Shown: positions 46,325 through 57,239, numbered from the stretch's first letter. The stretch is DNA of 64,000 nucleotides from Agrobacterium larrymoorei (GCF_030819275.1 NZ_JAUTBL010000002.1:374501-438500), one strand, 5' to 3'. Numbers and translations: made by a program. Notes: generated from the letters alone by a model not told the origin.

Positions 46325-49242
46325 TACACATCCTCCGCTTTGGCGGCGTCGGGTGTGCGTACCTTGTAGTTACGCAATGATTGGTGCGCCAGTGCTATCA
46401 AAATCAGAACCGTGGAGCCGACCACGAGCGAGAAGACCCCAAGATCGAAGAGCAGGGCGGACGCTGTCGGCATTTTCGCGATGTAGGGGATTTCCGTATA
46501 CTGGAAATAGGACGTCAGGAACGGATAGCCGAAGTACCACGATCCCATGCCGGTCGATGCCGCCATCAACAGACCGAAGCCCATCCAGCGCAGCGGCAGG
46601 ATGCGGATGCGGTCTTCCGCCCAGCGGGTGCCGCCTGCCAGATATTGCAGCAGGAAGGCAATCGCCATGGTGATGCCCGCCGCAAACCCGCCGCCTGGAA
46701 GGTCATGACCGCGCATGAAGAGGAAGATCGAGAAGGTGATGACGACCGGGAACATCCACTGCATGATGACCGAAGGCACCAGCAGATAGTCGCGCACCGT
46801 ATCGCCTTTGCTGCGCTCGGGACTTTCGGCATCGAAGGCGTTCTGGATCAGCTGCTGCTCAGGCAGGCCGACACTGTCCTGCGCCGGACGGAAACGACGG
46901 AGCAGAGCAAAGACGGTCAGACCGACAATCGCCAGAACAGCGATCTCGCCCATCGTATCGAAGCCGCGGAAATCGACGAGGATGACGTTGACCACATTGG
47001 TACCGCCGCCTTCGCTATAGGCCCTCTCAAGGAAGTAGTTGGCAATGGTGTTCGGCACGGGCAGTGTCATCACCGCATAGGCAATCACCGTCATGCCGAT
47101 GCCGCAGAAGACGGCCAGCAGGAAGTCGCGACCGCGACGAAGCTGCGCGGGCAGTTCGTTGTTGTTATCAACCTTCACGACGCGCTTCGGCAGCCAGCGA
47201 AGACCGAGCAGGATCAGCACCAGCGTGACGATTTCGACGAGCAGTTGCGTGATGGCGAGGTCGGGAGCGGACAACCAGACAAAGGTCAGGCAGGTGACGA
47301 GACCGGAAACACCGAGCATCACGAGTGCGGCAAGGCGATGATACTTCGCCTGCCAGGCAGCACCCATGGCCGCAATCATGCCGATGCCCCAAAGAACCGC
47401 AAAGATCGGGTCGAAGGACGTAACCCTCGGAAGGGTGAGCGAAAACTGCGACGAGACCAGCGGCGAGAAACCGGCAACGAGCGCGACGAACACGAGGATA
47501 CGCAACTGTGGCTGCAGCCGCCTCGTGCCAAGCGTGCTTTCCAGCCAACGCGCCCACTTCCACGAAACGGTGACGATGATGCGCTCGAAGATGCGCTGAC
47601 CTTTCAGGTGCCGGAAGATCGGCGGACCGTCATCGCATTTGGAAAAGTAATCCCCAAGAAGGGCATAAATCGCGACACCGCCGATTAGGGCAACGATACT
47701 CATGATCAGTGGCAGGTTGAAACCATGCCAGATCGCAAGGCTATAGGTCGGAGTCTGGGGTCCGAGGACCGACAAAACAGCCGTATGCAGGAATGGCCCG
47801 ACGGAAAGGCTTGGCACCACGCCGACGATCAGGCAGGCAAGCACAAGGAACTCGACCGGAAAACGCATCCAGCGTGGGGGTTCGTGAGGGTTAGGATTGG
47901 GAATGTCGCTGGGCGGCGGCCCGAAGAACACGGTGTGGATGAAGCGCAGCGAGTAGGCCACCGCAAAGGCGCCGGAAAGGGTCGCGACATAGGGAAGCGC
48001 CTTGTCGAGCAGCGAGTCCGCATGGGTCTCGATGGCTTCGGCAAAGAACATTTCCTTGGAGAGGAAGCCGTTGAAAAGCGGGACACCTGCCATGGCAGCA
48101 CTTGCGGCCATGGCAAGGGTGGCAGTCGCCGGCAGATAGCGATAGAGCCCGCTCAATCTGCGCATGTCGCGCGTGCCCGTCTCATGGTCGATAATGCCGG
48201 CCGCCATGAAGAGCGACGCTTTGAAAGTAGCGTGGTTTGCCATGTGGAAGATCGCCGCAACGGCTGCCAGCGGACTTCCAAGGCTCAAAAGCGTGGTGAT
48301 CAGGCCGAGATGGCTGATGGTGGAATAGGCGAGCAACCCCTTCAGGTCCTGCTGGAACATGGCGAAATAGGCGCCGAGCAGAAGCGTGGTAATGCCGGCA
48401 AAGCCCACGAGCCAGAACCACTCCTGCGTGCCAGCAAGAACCGGCCAGAGCCTTGCCAGCAGGAAGACACCGGCCTTCACCATGGTCGCAGAATGCAGAT
48501 AGGCTGAAACAGGTGTCGGCGCCGCCATGGCATTGGGCAGCCAGAAGTGGAAGGGAAACTGCGCGCTCTTGGTCAGAGCGCCGATCAGGATCAAAACAAG
48601 GGCCGTCAGATAGAGCGGGTGTGCTTTAACGTCTGCGGCCTTGGCGATAATCGCATCGAGATCGTAGCTTCCCGCAATGTGCCCCAGGACCAGCAGACCA
48701 GCGAGAAGGCAGAAGCCGCCAATACCCGTAACCGTCAAAGCCATACGCGCGCCGTCACGCGCCGTGGCATTGTTGTGCCAATAACCGATCAGAAGGAAGG
48801 AGAAGATGCTGGTCATCTCCCAGAAGATCGACAGGATAATGACGTTGCCCGACAAAACGATGCCAAGCATCGACCCCATGAAAGCCAGAAGAAAGGCGAA
48901 GAAACGCGGGATGGGATCTTCTGCCGACATGTAGTAGCGGGCGTAGAGCACCACGAGAAAACCGATGCCGGTGATCAGCCCCATGAACATCCATGCAAAG
49001 CCATCCAGTCGAAGCGTGAAGTTCAGGCCAAGCTGCGGCAGCCATTCCACATCATATTTGAGCACCTGGCCGTTGGTGACACTGGTGTAGAGAAAAATCG
49101 TGGAGATGAGACCGAAAAGCGCGATACCGCCTGCAACGGCTGCTGGCCCACGGGCCGCACCACTGCGCGGCATCATGGCAGTGGCGATGCTGCCAATAAA
49201 GGGAAGGGCGATCAAAATGGGAAGGATGACGTCAAGTCTCAT
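46324..49242 (-). CDS. phaA: PhaAB: fused MnhA + MnhB antiporter subunit
   Basis: A 972-residue fusion. The first ~780 residues are a NuoL-like MnhA subunit with about 20 helices (FLLIGYWHN, SAQFPFHFWLPNAMAAPTPV, AYSTISHLGLITTL) and the MnhA C-terminal domain. The last ~150 residues form MnhB, with the diagnostic MRGHDLPGGGFAAGI. This fusion is the rule in rhizobial Pha systems. ATG 49242 is preferred over the TTG four codons upstream. It is the first gene of a six-gene operon in which every junction overlaps, implying fixed stoichiometry by coupled translation. Confidence 0.96.
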   Translation of the reverse strand: MRLDVILPILIALPFIGSIATAMMPRSGAARGPAAVAGGIALFGLISTIFLYTSVTNGQVLKYDVEWLPQLGLNFTLRLDGFAWMFMGLITGIGFLVVLYARYYMSAEDPIPRFFAFLLAFMGSMLGIVLSGNVIILSIFWEMTSIFSFLLIGYWHNNATARDGARMALTVTGIGGFCLLAGLLVLGHIAGSYDLDAIIAKAADVKAHPLYLTALVLILIGALTKSAQFPFHFWLPNAMAAPTPVSAYLHSATMVKAGVFLLARLWPVLAGTQEWFWLVGFAGITTLLLGAYFAMFQQDLKGLLAYSTISHLGLITTLLSLGSPLAAVAAIFHMANHATFKASLFMAAGIIDHETGTRDMRRLSGLYRYLPATATLAMAASAAMAGVPLFNGFLSKEMFFAEAIETHADSLLDKALPYVATLSGAFAVAYSLRFIHTVFFGPPPSDIPNPNPHEPPRWMRFPVEFLVLACLIVGVVPSLSVGPFLHTAVLSVLGPQTPTYSLAIWHGFNLPLIMSIVALIGGVAIYALLGDYFSKCDDGPPIFRHLKGQRIFERIIVTVSWKWARWLESTLGTRRLQPQLRILVFVALVAGFSPLVSSQFSLTLPRVTSFDPIFAVLWGIGMIAAMGAAWQAKYHRLAALVMLGVSGLVTCLTFVWLSAPDLAITQLLVEIVTLVLILLGLRWLPKRVVKVDNNNELPAQLRRGRDFLLAVFCGIGMTVIAYAVMTLPVPNTIANYFLERAYSEGGGTNVVNVILVDFRGFDTMGEIAVLAIVGLTVFALLRRFRPAQDSVGLPEQQLIQNAFDAESPERSKGDTVRDYLLVPSVIMQWMFPVVITFSIFLFMRGHDLPGGGFAAGITMAIAFLLQYLAGGTRWAEDRIRILPLRWMGFGLLMAASTGMGSWYFGYPFLTSYFQYTEIPYIAKMPTASALLFDLGVFSLVVGSTVLILIALAHQSLRNYKVRTPDAAKAEDV

Positions 49243-49336
49243 ACAGTATGGCAATTTTCTCTGGTGTTAAAACATTCCGCGGTTGTTTCCGCCAGAGATG
49301 CCAATCCTTCCAACAAAGAAACGGCAGTCCGGCGGA

Positions 49337-49684
49337 CTAGGACAGGTCTTTTACGGGAGGCCCGCGCGGTGAAGTCACACGGACGTGGTGAACCGGACAC
49401 AAAATCGATCGCGCCGGGTCGAACCCAATCTGGGTTTTGATGTATGCCGTTACCACCCCTGGAGCGGATAAAAATGCGTCAACAAAATCGTGAACGGGAA
49501 AACTGCCGGTGTAGCGGCAAGGGATCAATCCAGGCTGCGCGAGAGGCTGCTCCAGAGACGAGAAACCTCGGTCTTCACCGGAGACACAGGAACGTTCCAG
49601 ACGTTGAAGCTTGAGGGCGGAGCTTGAGCTTGCCAAGGCTGGGACGCCGAAGAAAACCAGCATGCCCGCGACGAGGAGGTTCAT
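49337..49684 (-). CDS. Possible small secreted protein
   Basis: A 115-residue frame starting MNLLVAGMLVFFGVPALA-SSSSAL, a convincing signal peptide with an ALA cleavage site, then a mature part with three cysteines and no recognisable domain. It sits between the Pha and che operons, with a weak ribosome site (TCAGGTTG). The longer frame starts at 49735. Without a family match the gene could still be a chance frame. Confidence 0.4.
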   Translation of the reverse strand: MNLLVAGMLVFFGVPALASSSSALKLQRLERSCVSGEDRGFSSLEQPLAQPGLIPCRYTGSFPVHDFVDAFLSAPGVVTAYIKTQIGFDPARSILCPVHHVRVTSPRGPPVKDLS

Positions 49685-50289
49685 CAACCTGACAGGATGG
49701 TGCGGAAGACCGCGATGTCGTCCCATCCATGGCAAAATCGTTACCTCCTACGTGTGTCGCCTCAGCTAAATCGTGTCGCGATCTTTCAGATATGCTCCAG
49801 CGCCGTGTTTCACTGCGTGATGTCACCGCAATACCGCCCAAAAGTGTTGGGTAACACGCGTAAAGCCATCACGTCTAAGCAAATATCATATTGATTATCT
49901 TAGGGTAATGGCGCAAGGCTTGTCCAGCGCGCGAGGGCGAAAAAGATAAAAAACCGGCGAGATATCGCGAACGCTGGAAACCAAACTTTCCGCTCGCCGA
50001 CCCGCCCCCAAAATCAATGACATATTTTAACAATCATGCTCTGAAATTAAGATTCTTAACCTTCAGGCAAGGAATTAACCATAAAGATTACTCGTATTTC
50101 ACGGCGAAATGGGGAGCGACTCTCCTTTCAGGCATGATGCCGCACTGCCGTACCGGGTTGATCCGGTATTCCGTTTGGTTGCAGAAGGCTCAGCTAACGC
50201 TTGTGAGGCGTCCGTTAACGGATGCCCATGTCGTGAACATCCCTCAAGGATACTGGCGTTCTCTTAACCGTCATCTGCCGGTCTAGCCG
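49685..50289. other. Intergenic region upstream of the che operon
   Basis: There is no supported gene in these 605 bases. The segment 49860-50110 is AT-rich compared with its neighbours and should hold the che operon promoter. A perfect 12-base palindrome TCCGTTAACGGA lies at 50211-50222. No clear -35/-10 pair or sigma-54 site could be assigned. Confidence 0.6.
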
Positions 50290-51918
50290 GTGAACCATTG
50301 GGGACGTCATTTGGGGCAGGACCTGCCAACAGATCATTCGCGAAGGGCAACGGGCGGCAGCCTGGCTGGCCGATTGCGTTTTGCTGGTCTTGATCAGGAC
50401 CAGTGCGATCTGCTGCGCCGTTACCGCACCATGCTCGAACCGCATCTGAAGGCGGGACTTCGTGACCTGATGGTGCGCTTCCAGTCCCTGCCGGACTGTT
50501 CGCCATCCTTCGAGAGCGACAATCAGATCGAACGTCTGCACGACATGCAGACGGCGCACTGGTCGGTGCTGACCGATGCACGCTTCGACGCGCTCTATGC
50601 CGAACGCGTCAAGGTTCTCTCCGATACCGAGAGCCGCATGGGTCTTGATCCACGCTGGAGCGTCGCAGGTCGCGCTGTCGTGCTGGAAAATCTGCTGGCA
50701 GGCTTGATTGCGCAGCATCCGCCGCGCTCGCTGCTGCCCGGCGCACGCAAGCGCCACCAGGAATTGGCCGAGGCGGTGAAATCCGTCATCCGGCTGGTCA
50801 TGGTCGATACCGAGATCGCCGTCTCCCTCCGTTTCAACGAATTGCGCATCCGCCACACGCAAGAGCTTGCCCGTCAGCGTGAGAGCGATCAGGCCGAGGT
50901 TGTTACGGTATTTGGCGACGCACTCAATGCCTTTGCCGCTGGCGATCTGACGGCCCGCATCGGCGGCGAATTGCCAGAGGCCTATCGCGAGATCGCCGAA
51001 GCGTTCAACGCGGCGATGGAGCGGATCGGTCACTCGATGGCCGCCACCCGCGAAAGCGTTCACAAAGCGCAGACGGTTACCGAGCGGATGTCGCGGGAAA
51101 ATGCCGGTCTCGCAACTGTATCGACGGAACAGTCGCGCCGCCTCACCGATGCCTCACAGCGCCTCGGTGTGGTGATCCACGATGTCCGTGACAGCAGTGA
51201 CCGTATTTCAGCTGCGGAATCGGCAGTTTCGCAGGCACGCAATGCCGCCACCGAAAGTGGCATGGCCGTCGGCGAAGCGATTAGCGCCATGTCGGACATT
51301 GAGCAATCGGCAGAGCAGATCGGCCGCATCATCGGCTCTATTGACGAAATCGCCTTCCAGACCAATCTCCTGGCGCTGAATGCCGGCATCGAAGCCGCAC
51401 GCGCGGGGGAAAGCGGCCGCGGCTTTGCCGTCGTCGCGCAGGAAGTCCGGGCACTGGCGCAGCGATCTGCTGAAGCTGCGCGCGAAATCAAGAACCTTGT
51501 CAACGGCACGAAGACACAGGTCGACGAAGGTGTGCGCATGGTTCATCGCACCCAGGAAGCCATTGAAGGCGTGGTGCGTCAGGTTTCCGGTATCAGCGAC
51601 ATGATCGGCGATGTCGCGCGCCGCACGGGCGAGCATTCCGGTCATCTCAACCATGTGTCCATCGAACTGGACGCCATTGGCACGGACGCACATCGCGCCG
51701 CCGATCGCCTGTCCTCATCGGCTGCGGAAGCCGATGATCTTCACACAGTCATTCTCGAACTCGGCCGCACGGTGCGTGAGTTCCGTATCGCCCGCCAGGC
51801 CTACGCCGACGAGGCTATCGCGCCGGAGCCGAGAAGAACCAATGCGACCGTCATGCGCCCCGAGCGCATGGATTACGGCCATGCGCAGCATCAATACAAA
51901 CGCCAAGGAGTCATTTGA
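50290..51918 (+). CDS. Soluble globin-coupled methyl-accepting chemotaxis protein
   Basis: A 542-residue receptor without transmembrane helices. The N-terminal ~180 residues look like a protoglobin sensor ([29 protein letters not shown] segment), with H90 in QTAHW as the likely proximal haem ligand. A HAMP-like/helical linker leads to an MCP signalling domain with hairpin tip [20 protein letters not shown] near residue 360. It would act in the cytoplasm as an oxygen or redox receptor (aerotaxis), like the cytoplasmic IcpA that leads the Sinorhizobium che operon. GTG 50290 has a poor ribosome site; TTG 50311, preceded by GGGGA, is an alternative start. Confidence 0.88.
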   Translation: MNHWGRHLGQDLPTDHSRRATGGSLAGRLRFAGLDQDQCDLLRRYRTMLEPHLKAGLRDLMVRFQSLPDCSPSFESDNQIERLHDMQTAHWSVLTDARFDALYAERVKVLSDTESRMGLDPRWSVAGRAVVLENLLAGLIAQHPPRSLLPGARKRHQELAEAVKSVIRLVMVDTEIAVSLRFNELRIRHTQELARQRESDQAEVVTVFGDALNAFAAGDLTARIGGELPEAYREIAEAFNAAMERIGHSMAATRESVHKAQTVTERMSRENAGLATVSTEQSRRLTDASQRLGVVIHDVRDSSDRISAAESAVSQARNAATESGMAVGEAISAMSDIEQSAEQIGRIIGSIDEIAFQTNLLALNAGIEAARAGESGRGFAVVAQEVRALAQRSAEAAREIKNLVNGTKTQVDEGVRMVHRTQEAIEGVVRQVSGISDMIGDVARRTGEHSGHLNHVSIELDAIGTDAHRAADRLSSSAAEADDLHTVILELGRTVREFRIARQAYADEAIAPEPRRTNATVMRPERMDYGHAQHQYKRQGVI

Positions 51919-52211
51919 TGGCAGGCAGGACAGCAGCGCATTCGACACTGAAATTGTCACCTGTGCTGGACCTCAATCAAGCATCCGTCTTGCACGGAAA
52001 ATTGAAAGAACTCAGGGGCAAGCCGGTTACGGTCGATGCCTCCGAGGTCGAGCGTGTCGGCGCACAATGCGTCCAGATATTAATGGCTGGCATCAAGGCC
52101 TGGGAGGCTGATGGCAAGCAATTCACATTTTCAAAGGCCTCTGAAGCCTTTGATAAAACCCTTAAACTGATCGGTGTCGATATCGATCATATGCTCCCGA
52201 AGGAGATATAG
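51918..52211 (+). CDS. cheS: CheS: STAS-domain chemotaxis protein
   Basis: A 97-residue single-domain STAS-like protein (LDLNQASVLHGKLKEL, VDASEVERVGAQCVQIL). In Sinorhizobium the same-sized protein at this position, CheS, binds CheA and speeds drainage of phosphate from CheY1, the phosphate sink. Its ATG overlaps the receptor stop by one base, and cheY1 follows after two bases. Confidence 0.88.
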   Translation: MAGRTAAHSTLKLSPVLDLNQASVLHGKLKELRGKPVTVDASEVERVGAQCVQILMAGIKAWEADGKQFTFSKASEAFDKTLKLIGVDIDHMLPKEI

Positions 52212-52213
52212 TC

Positions 52214-52579
52214 ATGAAGAAAAAAGTTCTCACAGTCGACGACTCCCGCACGATCCGCAACATGCTGCTGGTCACGCTCAACAATGCCGGTTTCGAGACC
52301 ATTCAGGCCGAAGACGGCGTCGAAGGTCTGGAAGTTCTGGAAGGTTGCAATCCGGACGTCATCGTCACGGATATCAACATGCCGCGCCTTGATGGTTTCG
52401 GTTTCATCGAGGGCGTTCGCCGCAACGAAAAGTACCGTGCGGTTCCAATCCTCGTTCTGACCACCGAAAGCGATGCCGAGAAGAAGAACCGTGCCCGTCA
52501 GGCTGGCGCGACCGGTTGGATCGTCAAGCCCTTCGACCCCGTAAAACTGATCGATGCCATTGAACGTGTAACTGCCTGA
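52214..52579 (+). CDS. cheY1: CheY1 response regulator
   Basis: A 121-residue single receiver domain. D53 in VIVTDINMPRLDG is the phospho-acceptor, DDSR the acidic pair and KPFDP the switch lysine. In two-CheY rhizobial systems CheY1 serves as phosphate sink for CheY2, the motor-binding form. Location before cheA is the conserved position of CheY1. Confidence 0.95.
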   Translation: MKKKVLTVDDSRTIRNMLLVTLNNAGFETIQAEDGVEGLEVLEGCNPDVIVTDINMPRLDGFGFIEGVRRNEKYRAVPILVLTTESDAEKKNRARQAGATGWIVKPFDPVKLIDAIERVTA

Positions 52580-52595
52580 TACGGGATCATTCACG

Positions 52596-54875
52596 ATGGA
52601 TATGAACGAAATCAAAGAAATCTTCTTCCAGGAATGCGAGGAACAGCTCGCAGAACTGGAATCGGGACTTCTTAAACTGAATGACGGCGACCGGGATCCG
52701 GAAACCGTAAATGCCGTCTTTCGTGCCGTTCATTCCATCAAGGGTGGAGCCGGTGCTTTCGGTCTCGATGAACTGGTGGCTTTCGCGCACGTCTTCGAAA
52801 CCACGCTCGATTGCGTTCGTTCCAACAAGCTCGATCCTAATCAGGATGTCCTGAAAGTGATGCTGAAATCGGCGGATGTTCTCGCCGATTTGACAAACGC
52901 TGCCCGCGACGGCGGCAGCGTCGAGGAAAGCCGTACCCGCGGCCTCGTCAAGGAACTGGAGGCTCTGGCCAACGGTGAGACGATCACGCCATCTGCAGCT
53001 GAACCGGCCGCTCCCAAGCCGGCAGCGAAAGCAGCCGTCGTGCCCCCGCCGGCAACAGCACCTGCTCCGACAGATGAGAGCGGCTTCCAGCCGATCGCCT
53101 TCTCCTTCGGCGATTTCGAGGATGCGGCCATTCCGCTGATGGAAACGCCGACCTTCAATGTCACGTTCAAGCCGTCGGCAGCCCTCTATTCCAAGGGCAA
53201 TGAATCGGCCCTGCTTTTGCGCGATCTCGCCCGCATCGGCGAGATGAGCGTCAATTGCGATATGAGCACGCTGCCATCGCTCGATGACATCAATCCGGAG
53301 GGTGCCTACTTCTTCTGGAAGATCACAATCAAGACCGACAAGGGCGAAGAGGGCATCCGCTCCGTCTTCGAATTTGCCGAGTGGGATTGCGAACTCGACA
53401 TCGTGATGGCCGAAGACGAAGTGGCGGCCGATGAAGAACTGCCGATGATCCCGGTGCCCTTCGATCTTTCCGTTCTGGAAGAAGAGGTCCATGAGGAGCC
53501 TGCGGTTCAGCCAGCCTCGATAGACGAGCCGGTCGTTGCCAAGGCTGTCGCCACCGCATCGGCTGCAACGGAAGTGACCCAGGCTGTTGCCGCTGCCGTC
53601 GAAAAGCGCGAGGCGGCGTCGCCCGCTGCTGCGGCAAATGCCGCCAACGCTGCCAACAATGCGAGCGCTGGCCAGACGATCCGCGTCGATCTCGACCGCG
53701 TCGACCGCCTGATCAACCTCGTCGGCGAGCTCGTCATCAACCAGGCGATGCTGTCGCAGAGCGTCATCGAAAACGACACGACGGGTACATCTGCCGTCAA
53801 CATGGGTCTGGAAGAGCTTCAGCAACTGACGCGCGAAATCCAGGACAGCGTCATGGCGATCCGCGCACAGCCGGTGAAGCCGGTCTTCCAGCGCATGTCG
53901 CGTATCGTCCGCGAAGTTGCCGACATGATCGGCAAGCAGATCCGCCTGATCACCGAAGGTGAAAACACCGAAGTGGACAAGACGGTCATCGACAAGCTGG
54001 CCGAGCCTCTAACCCACATGATCCGCAACGCCGTCGATCACGGCATTGAGACGCCGGAAAAGCGCGAGGCCGCCGGAAAGAACCCGGAAGGCACCGTAAA
54101 GCTGACCGCCAAGCATCGTTCGGGCCGCATCCTGATCGAGTTGCAGGACGATGGCGCCGGCATCAACCGTGAGCGTGTGCGCCAGAAGGCGATCGACAAC
54201 GATTTGATTTCGGCAGATGCAAACCTCACGGATGAGGAAATCGATAACCTCATCTTCGCACCGGGCTTCTCCACCGCCGACAAGATTTCGGACATTTCCG
54301 GACGTGGCGTCGGCATGGACGTGGTCAAGCGTTCGATCCAGGCACTCGGTGGCCGCATCAGCATTTCGTCCCGTCCCGGTCTCGGCTCCACCTTCACTAT
54401 GAGCCTGCCGCTGACACTGGCCGTTCTCGACGGCATGGTGGTCACGGTTGCGGGCCAGACGCTGGTCGTGCCTTTGACGGCGATCGTCGAGACGCTTCAG
54501 CCGGAAGCGCAGAATATCCATTCCTTCGGCTCCAATCAGCGGCTGATCTCGATCCGCAACTCCTTCTGCCCGCTGGTGGATGTCGGCCGGATCCTGAACT
54601 TCCGTGCCACACAGGCCAACCCGGTCGATGGCGTGGCGCTTCTGGTGGAATCCGAAGGTGGCGGCCAGCGCGCCCTGATGGTCGATGCCATCCAGGGGCA
54701 GCGTCAGGTGGTCATCAAGTCGCTTGAAGCCAACTACACCCATGTTCCGGGCATCGCTGCCGCAACCATCCTTGGTGATGGCCGCGTCGCCCTGATCCTC
54801 GACGTGGATGCCGTTGTCGGCGCCTCGCGCGGCCAGTCCCTGAAACAAGAAATGTCGCTCGCGGCAACAGGCTGA
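52596..54875 (+). CDS. cheA: CheA chemotaxis histidine kinase
   Basis: A 759-residue kinase. The HPt domain has H46 in RAVHSIKGGAGAFG, followed by an Ala/Pro linker, a P2-like CheY-binding domain (about 155-280), a second Ala-rich linker, the P3 dimerisation helices (VDLDRVDRLINLVGELVINQ), the P4 ATPase (HMIRNAVDHGIE, GRGVGMDVV, GLGSTF) and the CheW-like P5. It is complete and normal for alphaproteobacteria. Confidence 0.97.
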   Translation: MDMNEIKEIFFQECEEQLAELESGLLKLNDGDRDPETVNAVFRAVHSIKGGAGAFGLDELVAFAHVFETTLDCVRSNKLDPNQDVLKVMLKSADVLADLTNAARDGGSVEESRTRGLVKELEALANGETITPSAAEPAAPKPAAKAAVVPPPATAPAPTDESGFQPIAFSFGDFEDAAIPLMETPTFNVTFKPSAALYSKGNESALLLRDLARIGEMSVNCDMSTLPSLDDINPEGAYFFWKITIKTDKGEEGIRSVFEFAEWDCELDIVMAEDEVAADEELPMIPVPFDLSVLEEEVHEEPAVQPASIDEPVVAKAVATASAATEVTQAVAAAVEKREAASPAAAANAANAANNASAGQTIRVDLDRVDRLINLVGELVINQAMLSQSVIENDTTGTSAVNMGLEELQQLTREIQDSVMAIRAQPVKPVFQRMSRIVREVADMIGKQIRLITEGENTEVDKTVIDKLAEPLTHMIRNAVDHGIETPEKREAAGKNPEGTVKLTAKHRSGRILIELQDDGAGINRERVRQKAIDNDLISADANLTDEEIDNLIFAPGFSTADKISDISGRGVGMDVVKRSIQALGGRISISSRPGLGSTFTMSLPLTLAVLDGMVVTVAGQTLVVPLTAIVETLQPEAQNIHSFGSNQRLISIRNSFCPLVDVGRILNFRATQANPVDGVALLVESEGGGQRALMVDAIQGQRQVVIKSLEANYTHVPGIAAATILGDGRVALILDVDAVVGASRGQSLKQEMSLAATG

Positions 54876-54889
54876 AAAGTTGGTGATGA

Positions 54890-55798
54890 ATGACAGCGCT
54901 TAAGTTCAACGAACAGCGTGGACCACAGGATGATGTGCTCGTCAGCGGCGAATTCCCGCTGACGCGTCGCGACCTGGCGGATATCGCCGCAATGATCTAC
55001 GCGGATGCCGGTATCTATCTCAATGATACCAAGGCGTCGCTCGTCTATTCGCGCCTGTCCAAGCATATCCGCAATCTCGGCCTTTCCGGCTTCAAGGACT
55101 ATTGCGCACTGGTCTCTTCGGAGCAGGGTGCCGCGGCTCGCCGGGAGATGCTGTCGCATCTCACCACCAACTTCACCCGCTTCTTCCGCGAGAACCACCA
55201 TTTCGATCACCTACGCGACGAGGTTCTGCCGGGCCTCATCGCACGGGCAAAGAGCGGCGGACGCGTGCGCATCTGGTCCGCTGCCTGCTCGGATGGCCAG
55301 GAACCCTATTCGATCGCCCTGACGGTACTCGGGCTCTTCCCGAATGCTGCCGATTACGACTTCAAAATTCTGGCAACCGATATCGATCCCAAGATTCTCG
55401 CCCAGGCGAGGGCTGGCCTTTACGACGACGGTGCACTGGAAACCGTAACGCCCGCCATGCGCAAGCAATGGTTCCAGGAAGTGGATGCTACCGGACGGCG
55501 CAAGCATCAGATCAGCGACAAGGTCAAGCGTCTCATTACCTTCAACGAACTGAACCTGATGGCGCAATGGCCGTTCAAGGGCGGCTTCGACGTGATTTTC
55601 TGCCGCAACGTCGTCATCTATTTCGATGAGCCGACGCAGGTGAAGATCTGGTCGCGTTTTGCCGGTTTGCTGCCGCAAGGCGGTCATCTCTATATCGGTC
55701 ATTCTGAACGCGTTTCCGGCGAAGCCAAGGAGCTGTTCGACAATACTGGCATCACGACTTACAAATTCATCGGTAAGTCTGCCGGGAGGCGAGCATGA
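54890..55798 (+). CDS. cheR: CheR chemoreceptor methyltransferase
   Basis: A 302-residue SAM-dependent methyltransferase adding methyl groups to receptor glutamates. Motifs are [13 protein letters not shown], the SAM loop [29 protein letters not shown] and [14 protein letters not shown]. It follows cheA after 14 bases, where Sinorhizobium has cheW; that gene is missing here. It overlaps cheB by four bases. Confidence 0.97.
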   Translation: MTALKFNEQRGPQDDVLVSGEFPLTRRDLADIAAMIYADAGIYLNDTKASLVYSRLSKHIRNLGLSGFKDYCALVSSEQGAAARREMLSHLTTNFTRFFRENHHFDHLRDEVLPGLIARAKSGGRVRIWSAACSDGQEPYSIALTVLGLFPNAADYDFKILATDIDPKILAQARAGLYDDGALETVTPAMRKQWFQEVDATGRRKHQISDKVKRLITFNELNLMAQWPFKGGFDVIFCRNVVIYFDEPTQVKIWSRFAGLLPQGGHLYIGHSERVSGEAKELFDNTGITTYKFIGKSAGRRA

Positions 55799-56850
55799 GC
55801 ACGCCCGCCCGCGTTCTCGTCGTCGATGATTCTCCCACCATGCGTGGCTTGATCTCCGCCGTCCTCGACTCTGACCCCGATGTCGAGGTCATCGGTCAGG
55901 CTGGCAACGCCATGGAAGCGCGTGCTGCCATCAAGGAACTCAATCCGGACGTCGTGACGCTGGATATCGAGATGCCTGAAATGAACGGGCTTGAGTTTCT
56001 CGACAAGATCATGCGCCTGCGCCCCATGCCGGTCATCATGGTTTCCACGCTCACCCATCGCGGCGCGGACGCCTCTCTGGCAGCGCTTGAAATTGGCGCT
56101 TTCGATTGTGTCGGCAAGCCGGTGCCGGGCGATGCCCTGCCCTTTCCGGATCTTGCTGACAAGGTGAAGGCAGCCGCCCGCTCGCAGCACCGTACCTATC
56201 GCAGCGTCGCCGCCGAGAGGCCGGCCGCATCACCACCGGCTGCGGTCACCAATTACAGCGTCGGTCGCAAGATCGTTGCCATAGGCTCCTCCACCGGCGG
56301 CGTCGAAGCGCTGATCGCCGTCTTGCAGAAGTTTCCGGTCAATTGCCCGCCGACGGTGATTACCCAGCATATGCCGCCGACCTTCACTAAGAGCTTTGCC
56401 GAGCGCTTGAACCGGCTCTGCGCACCCGTGGTGGAAGAGGCGACGGATGGCGCGCGGCTTCAGACCGGTAAGGTCTATCTCGCCCCTGGCGGTGACCGCC
56501 ATTTGCAGGTTGTTAATCATGCCGCGCCATGCTGCAGACTGATCGAACGGGAGCCTGTGAATGGCCATCGGCCATCGGTAGACGTTCTGTTCGATTCAGT
56601 GGCCGAACTGGCCGGTCGCAACGCTGTCGGTGCCATCCTGACCGGAATGGGACGCGACGGTGCTGCAGGCCTCTTGAAGATGCGTCATGCCGGTGCCCGC
56701 ACCGTCGGCCAGAACGAGAAAACCTGTGTCGTCTATGGAATGCCGCGCGTGGCTTACGAGCTTGGCGCTGTCGAACATCAACTTCCGCTGAACGCCATCG
56801 GCGAAGAAATTCTGAAACTAACTGCTGCCCGAAAAGAAGGTTCTGACTAA
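55795..56850 (+). CDS. cheB: CheB receptor methylesterase/deamidase
   Basis: A 351-residue two-domain protein. The receiver phospho-acceptor is D57 in [13 protein letters not shown]. The esterase domain has the catalytic serine in [10 protein letters not shown] (near 166), the histidine in [14 protein letters not shown] and the aspartate in [13 protein letters not shown]. Phosphorylation by CheA releases the block on the esterase. It overlaps cheR by four bases and cheY2 by one. Confidence 0.97.
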   Translation: MSTPARVLVVDDSPTMRGLISAVLDSDPDVEVIGQAGNAMEARAAIKELNPDVVTLDIEMPEMNGLEFLDKIMRLRPMPVIMVSTLTHRGADASLAALEIGAFDCVGKPVPGDALPFPDLADKVKAAARSQHRTYRSVAAERPAASPPAAVTNYSVGRKIVAIGSSTGGVEALIAVLQKFPVNCPPTVITQHMPPTFTKSFAERLNRLCAPVVEEATDGARLQTGKVYLAPGGDRHLQVVNHAAPCCRLIEREPVNGHRPSVDVLFDSVAELAGRNAVGAILTGMGRDGAAGLLKMRHAGARTVGQNEKTCVVYGMPRVAYELGAVEHQLPLNAIGEEILKLTAARKEGSD

Positions 56851-57239
56851 TGTCTCTCGCAGAAAAGATAAAAGTGTTGATCGTTGACGATCAGGTCACC
56901 AGCCGCCTGTTGCTGAGTGACGCGCTCACGCAGCTTGGCTTCAAGCAAATCACTGCCGCCGGTGACGGTGAGCAGGGCATGAAGATCATGGAGCAGCAGC
57001 CGCACCATCTGGTAATCTCCGACTTCAACATGCCGAAGATGGATGGCCTCGGTTTCCTTCAGGCGGTTCGCACGAATCCGTCGACGAAGAAGGCCGCTTT
57101 CATCATTCTGACCGCGCAGGGAGACCGCGCTCTGGTGCAGAAGGCTGCCCAGCTTGGCGCCAACAACGTGCTGGCCAAGCCATTTTCGATCGACAAGATG
57201 AGGGCGGCGATTGAAGCCGTATTTGGATCGCTGAAATGA
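56850..57239 (+). CDS. cheY2: CheY2 response regulator
   Basis: A 129-residue receiver. D58 in [15 protein letters not shown] is phosphorylated by CheA; DDQ and KPFSIDK complete the active site. In rhizobia CheY2-P binds the flagellar motor and slows rotation. The start overlaps cheB by one base and the end overlaps cheD by four. Confidence 0.95.
   Translation: MSLAEKIKVLIVDDQVTSRLLLSDALTQLGFKQITAAGDGEQGMKIMEQQPHHLVISDFNMPKMDGLGFLQAVRTNPSTKKAAFIILTAQGDRALVQKAAQLGANNVLAKPFSIDKMRAAIEAVFGSLK

Noticed and set aside
46381..49440. Several long plus-strand frames (up to 435 codons)
   Set aside because: They lie opposite the phaAB gene, which has complete domain motifs; the plus-strand frames have none.
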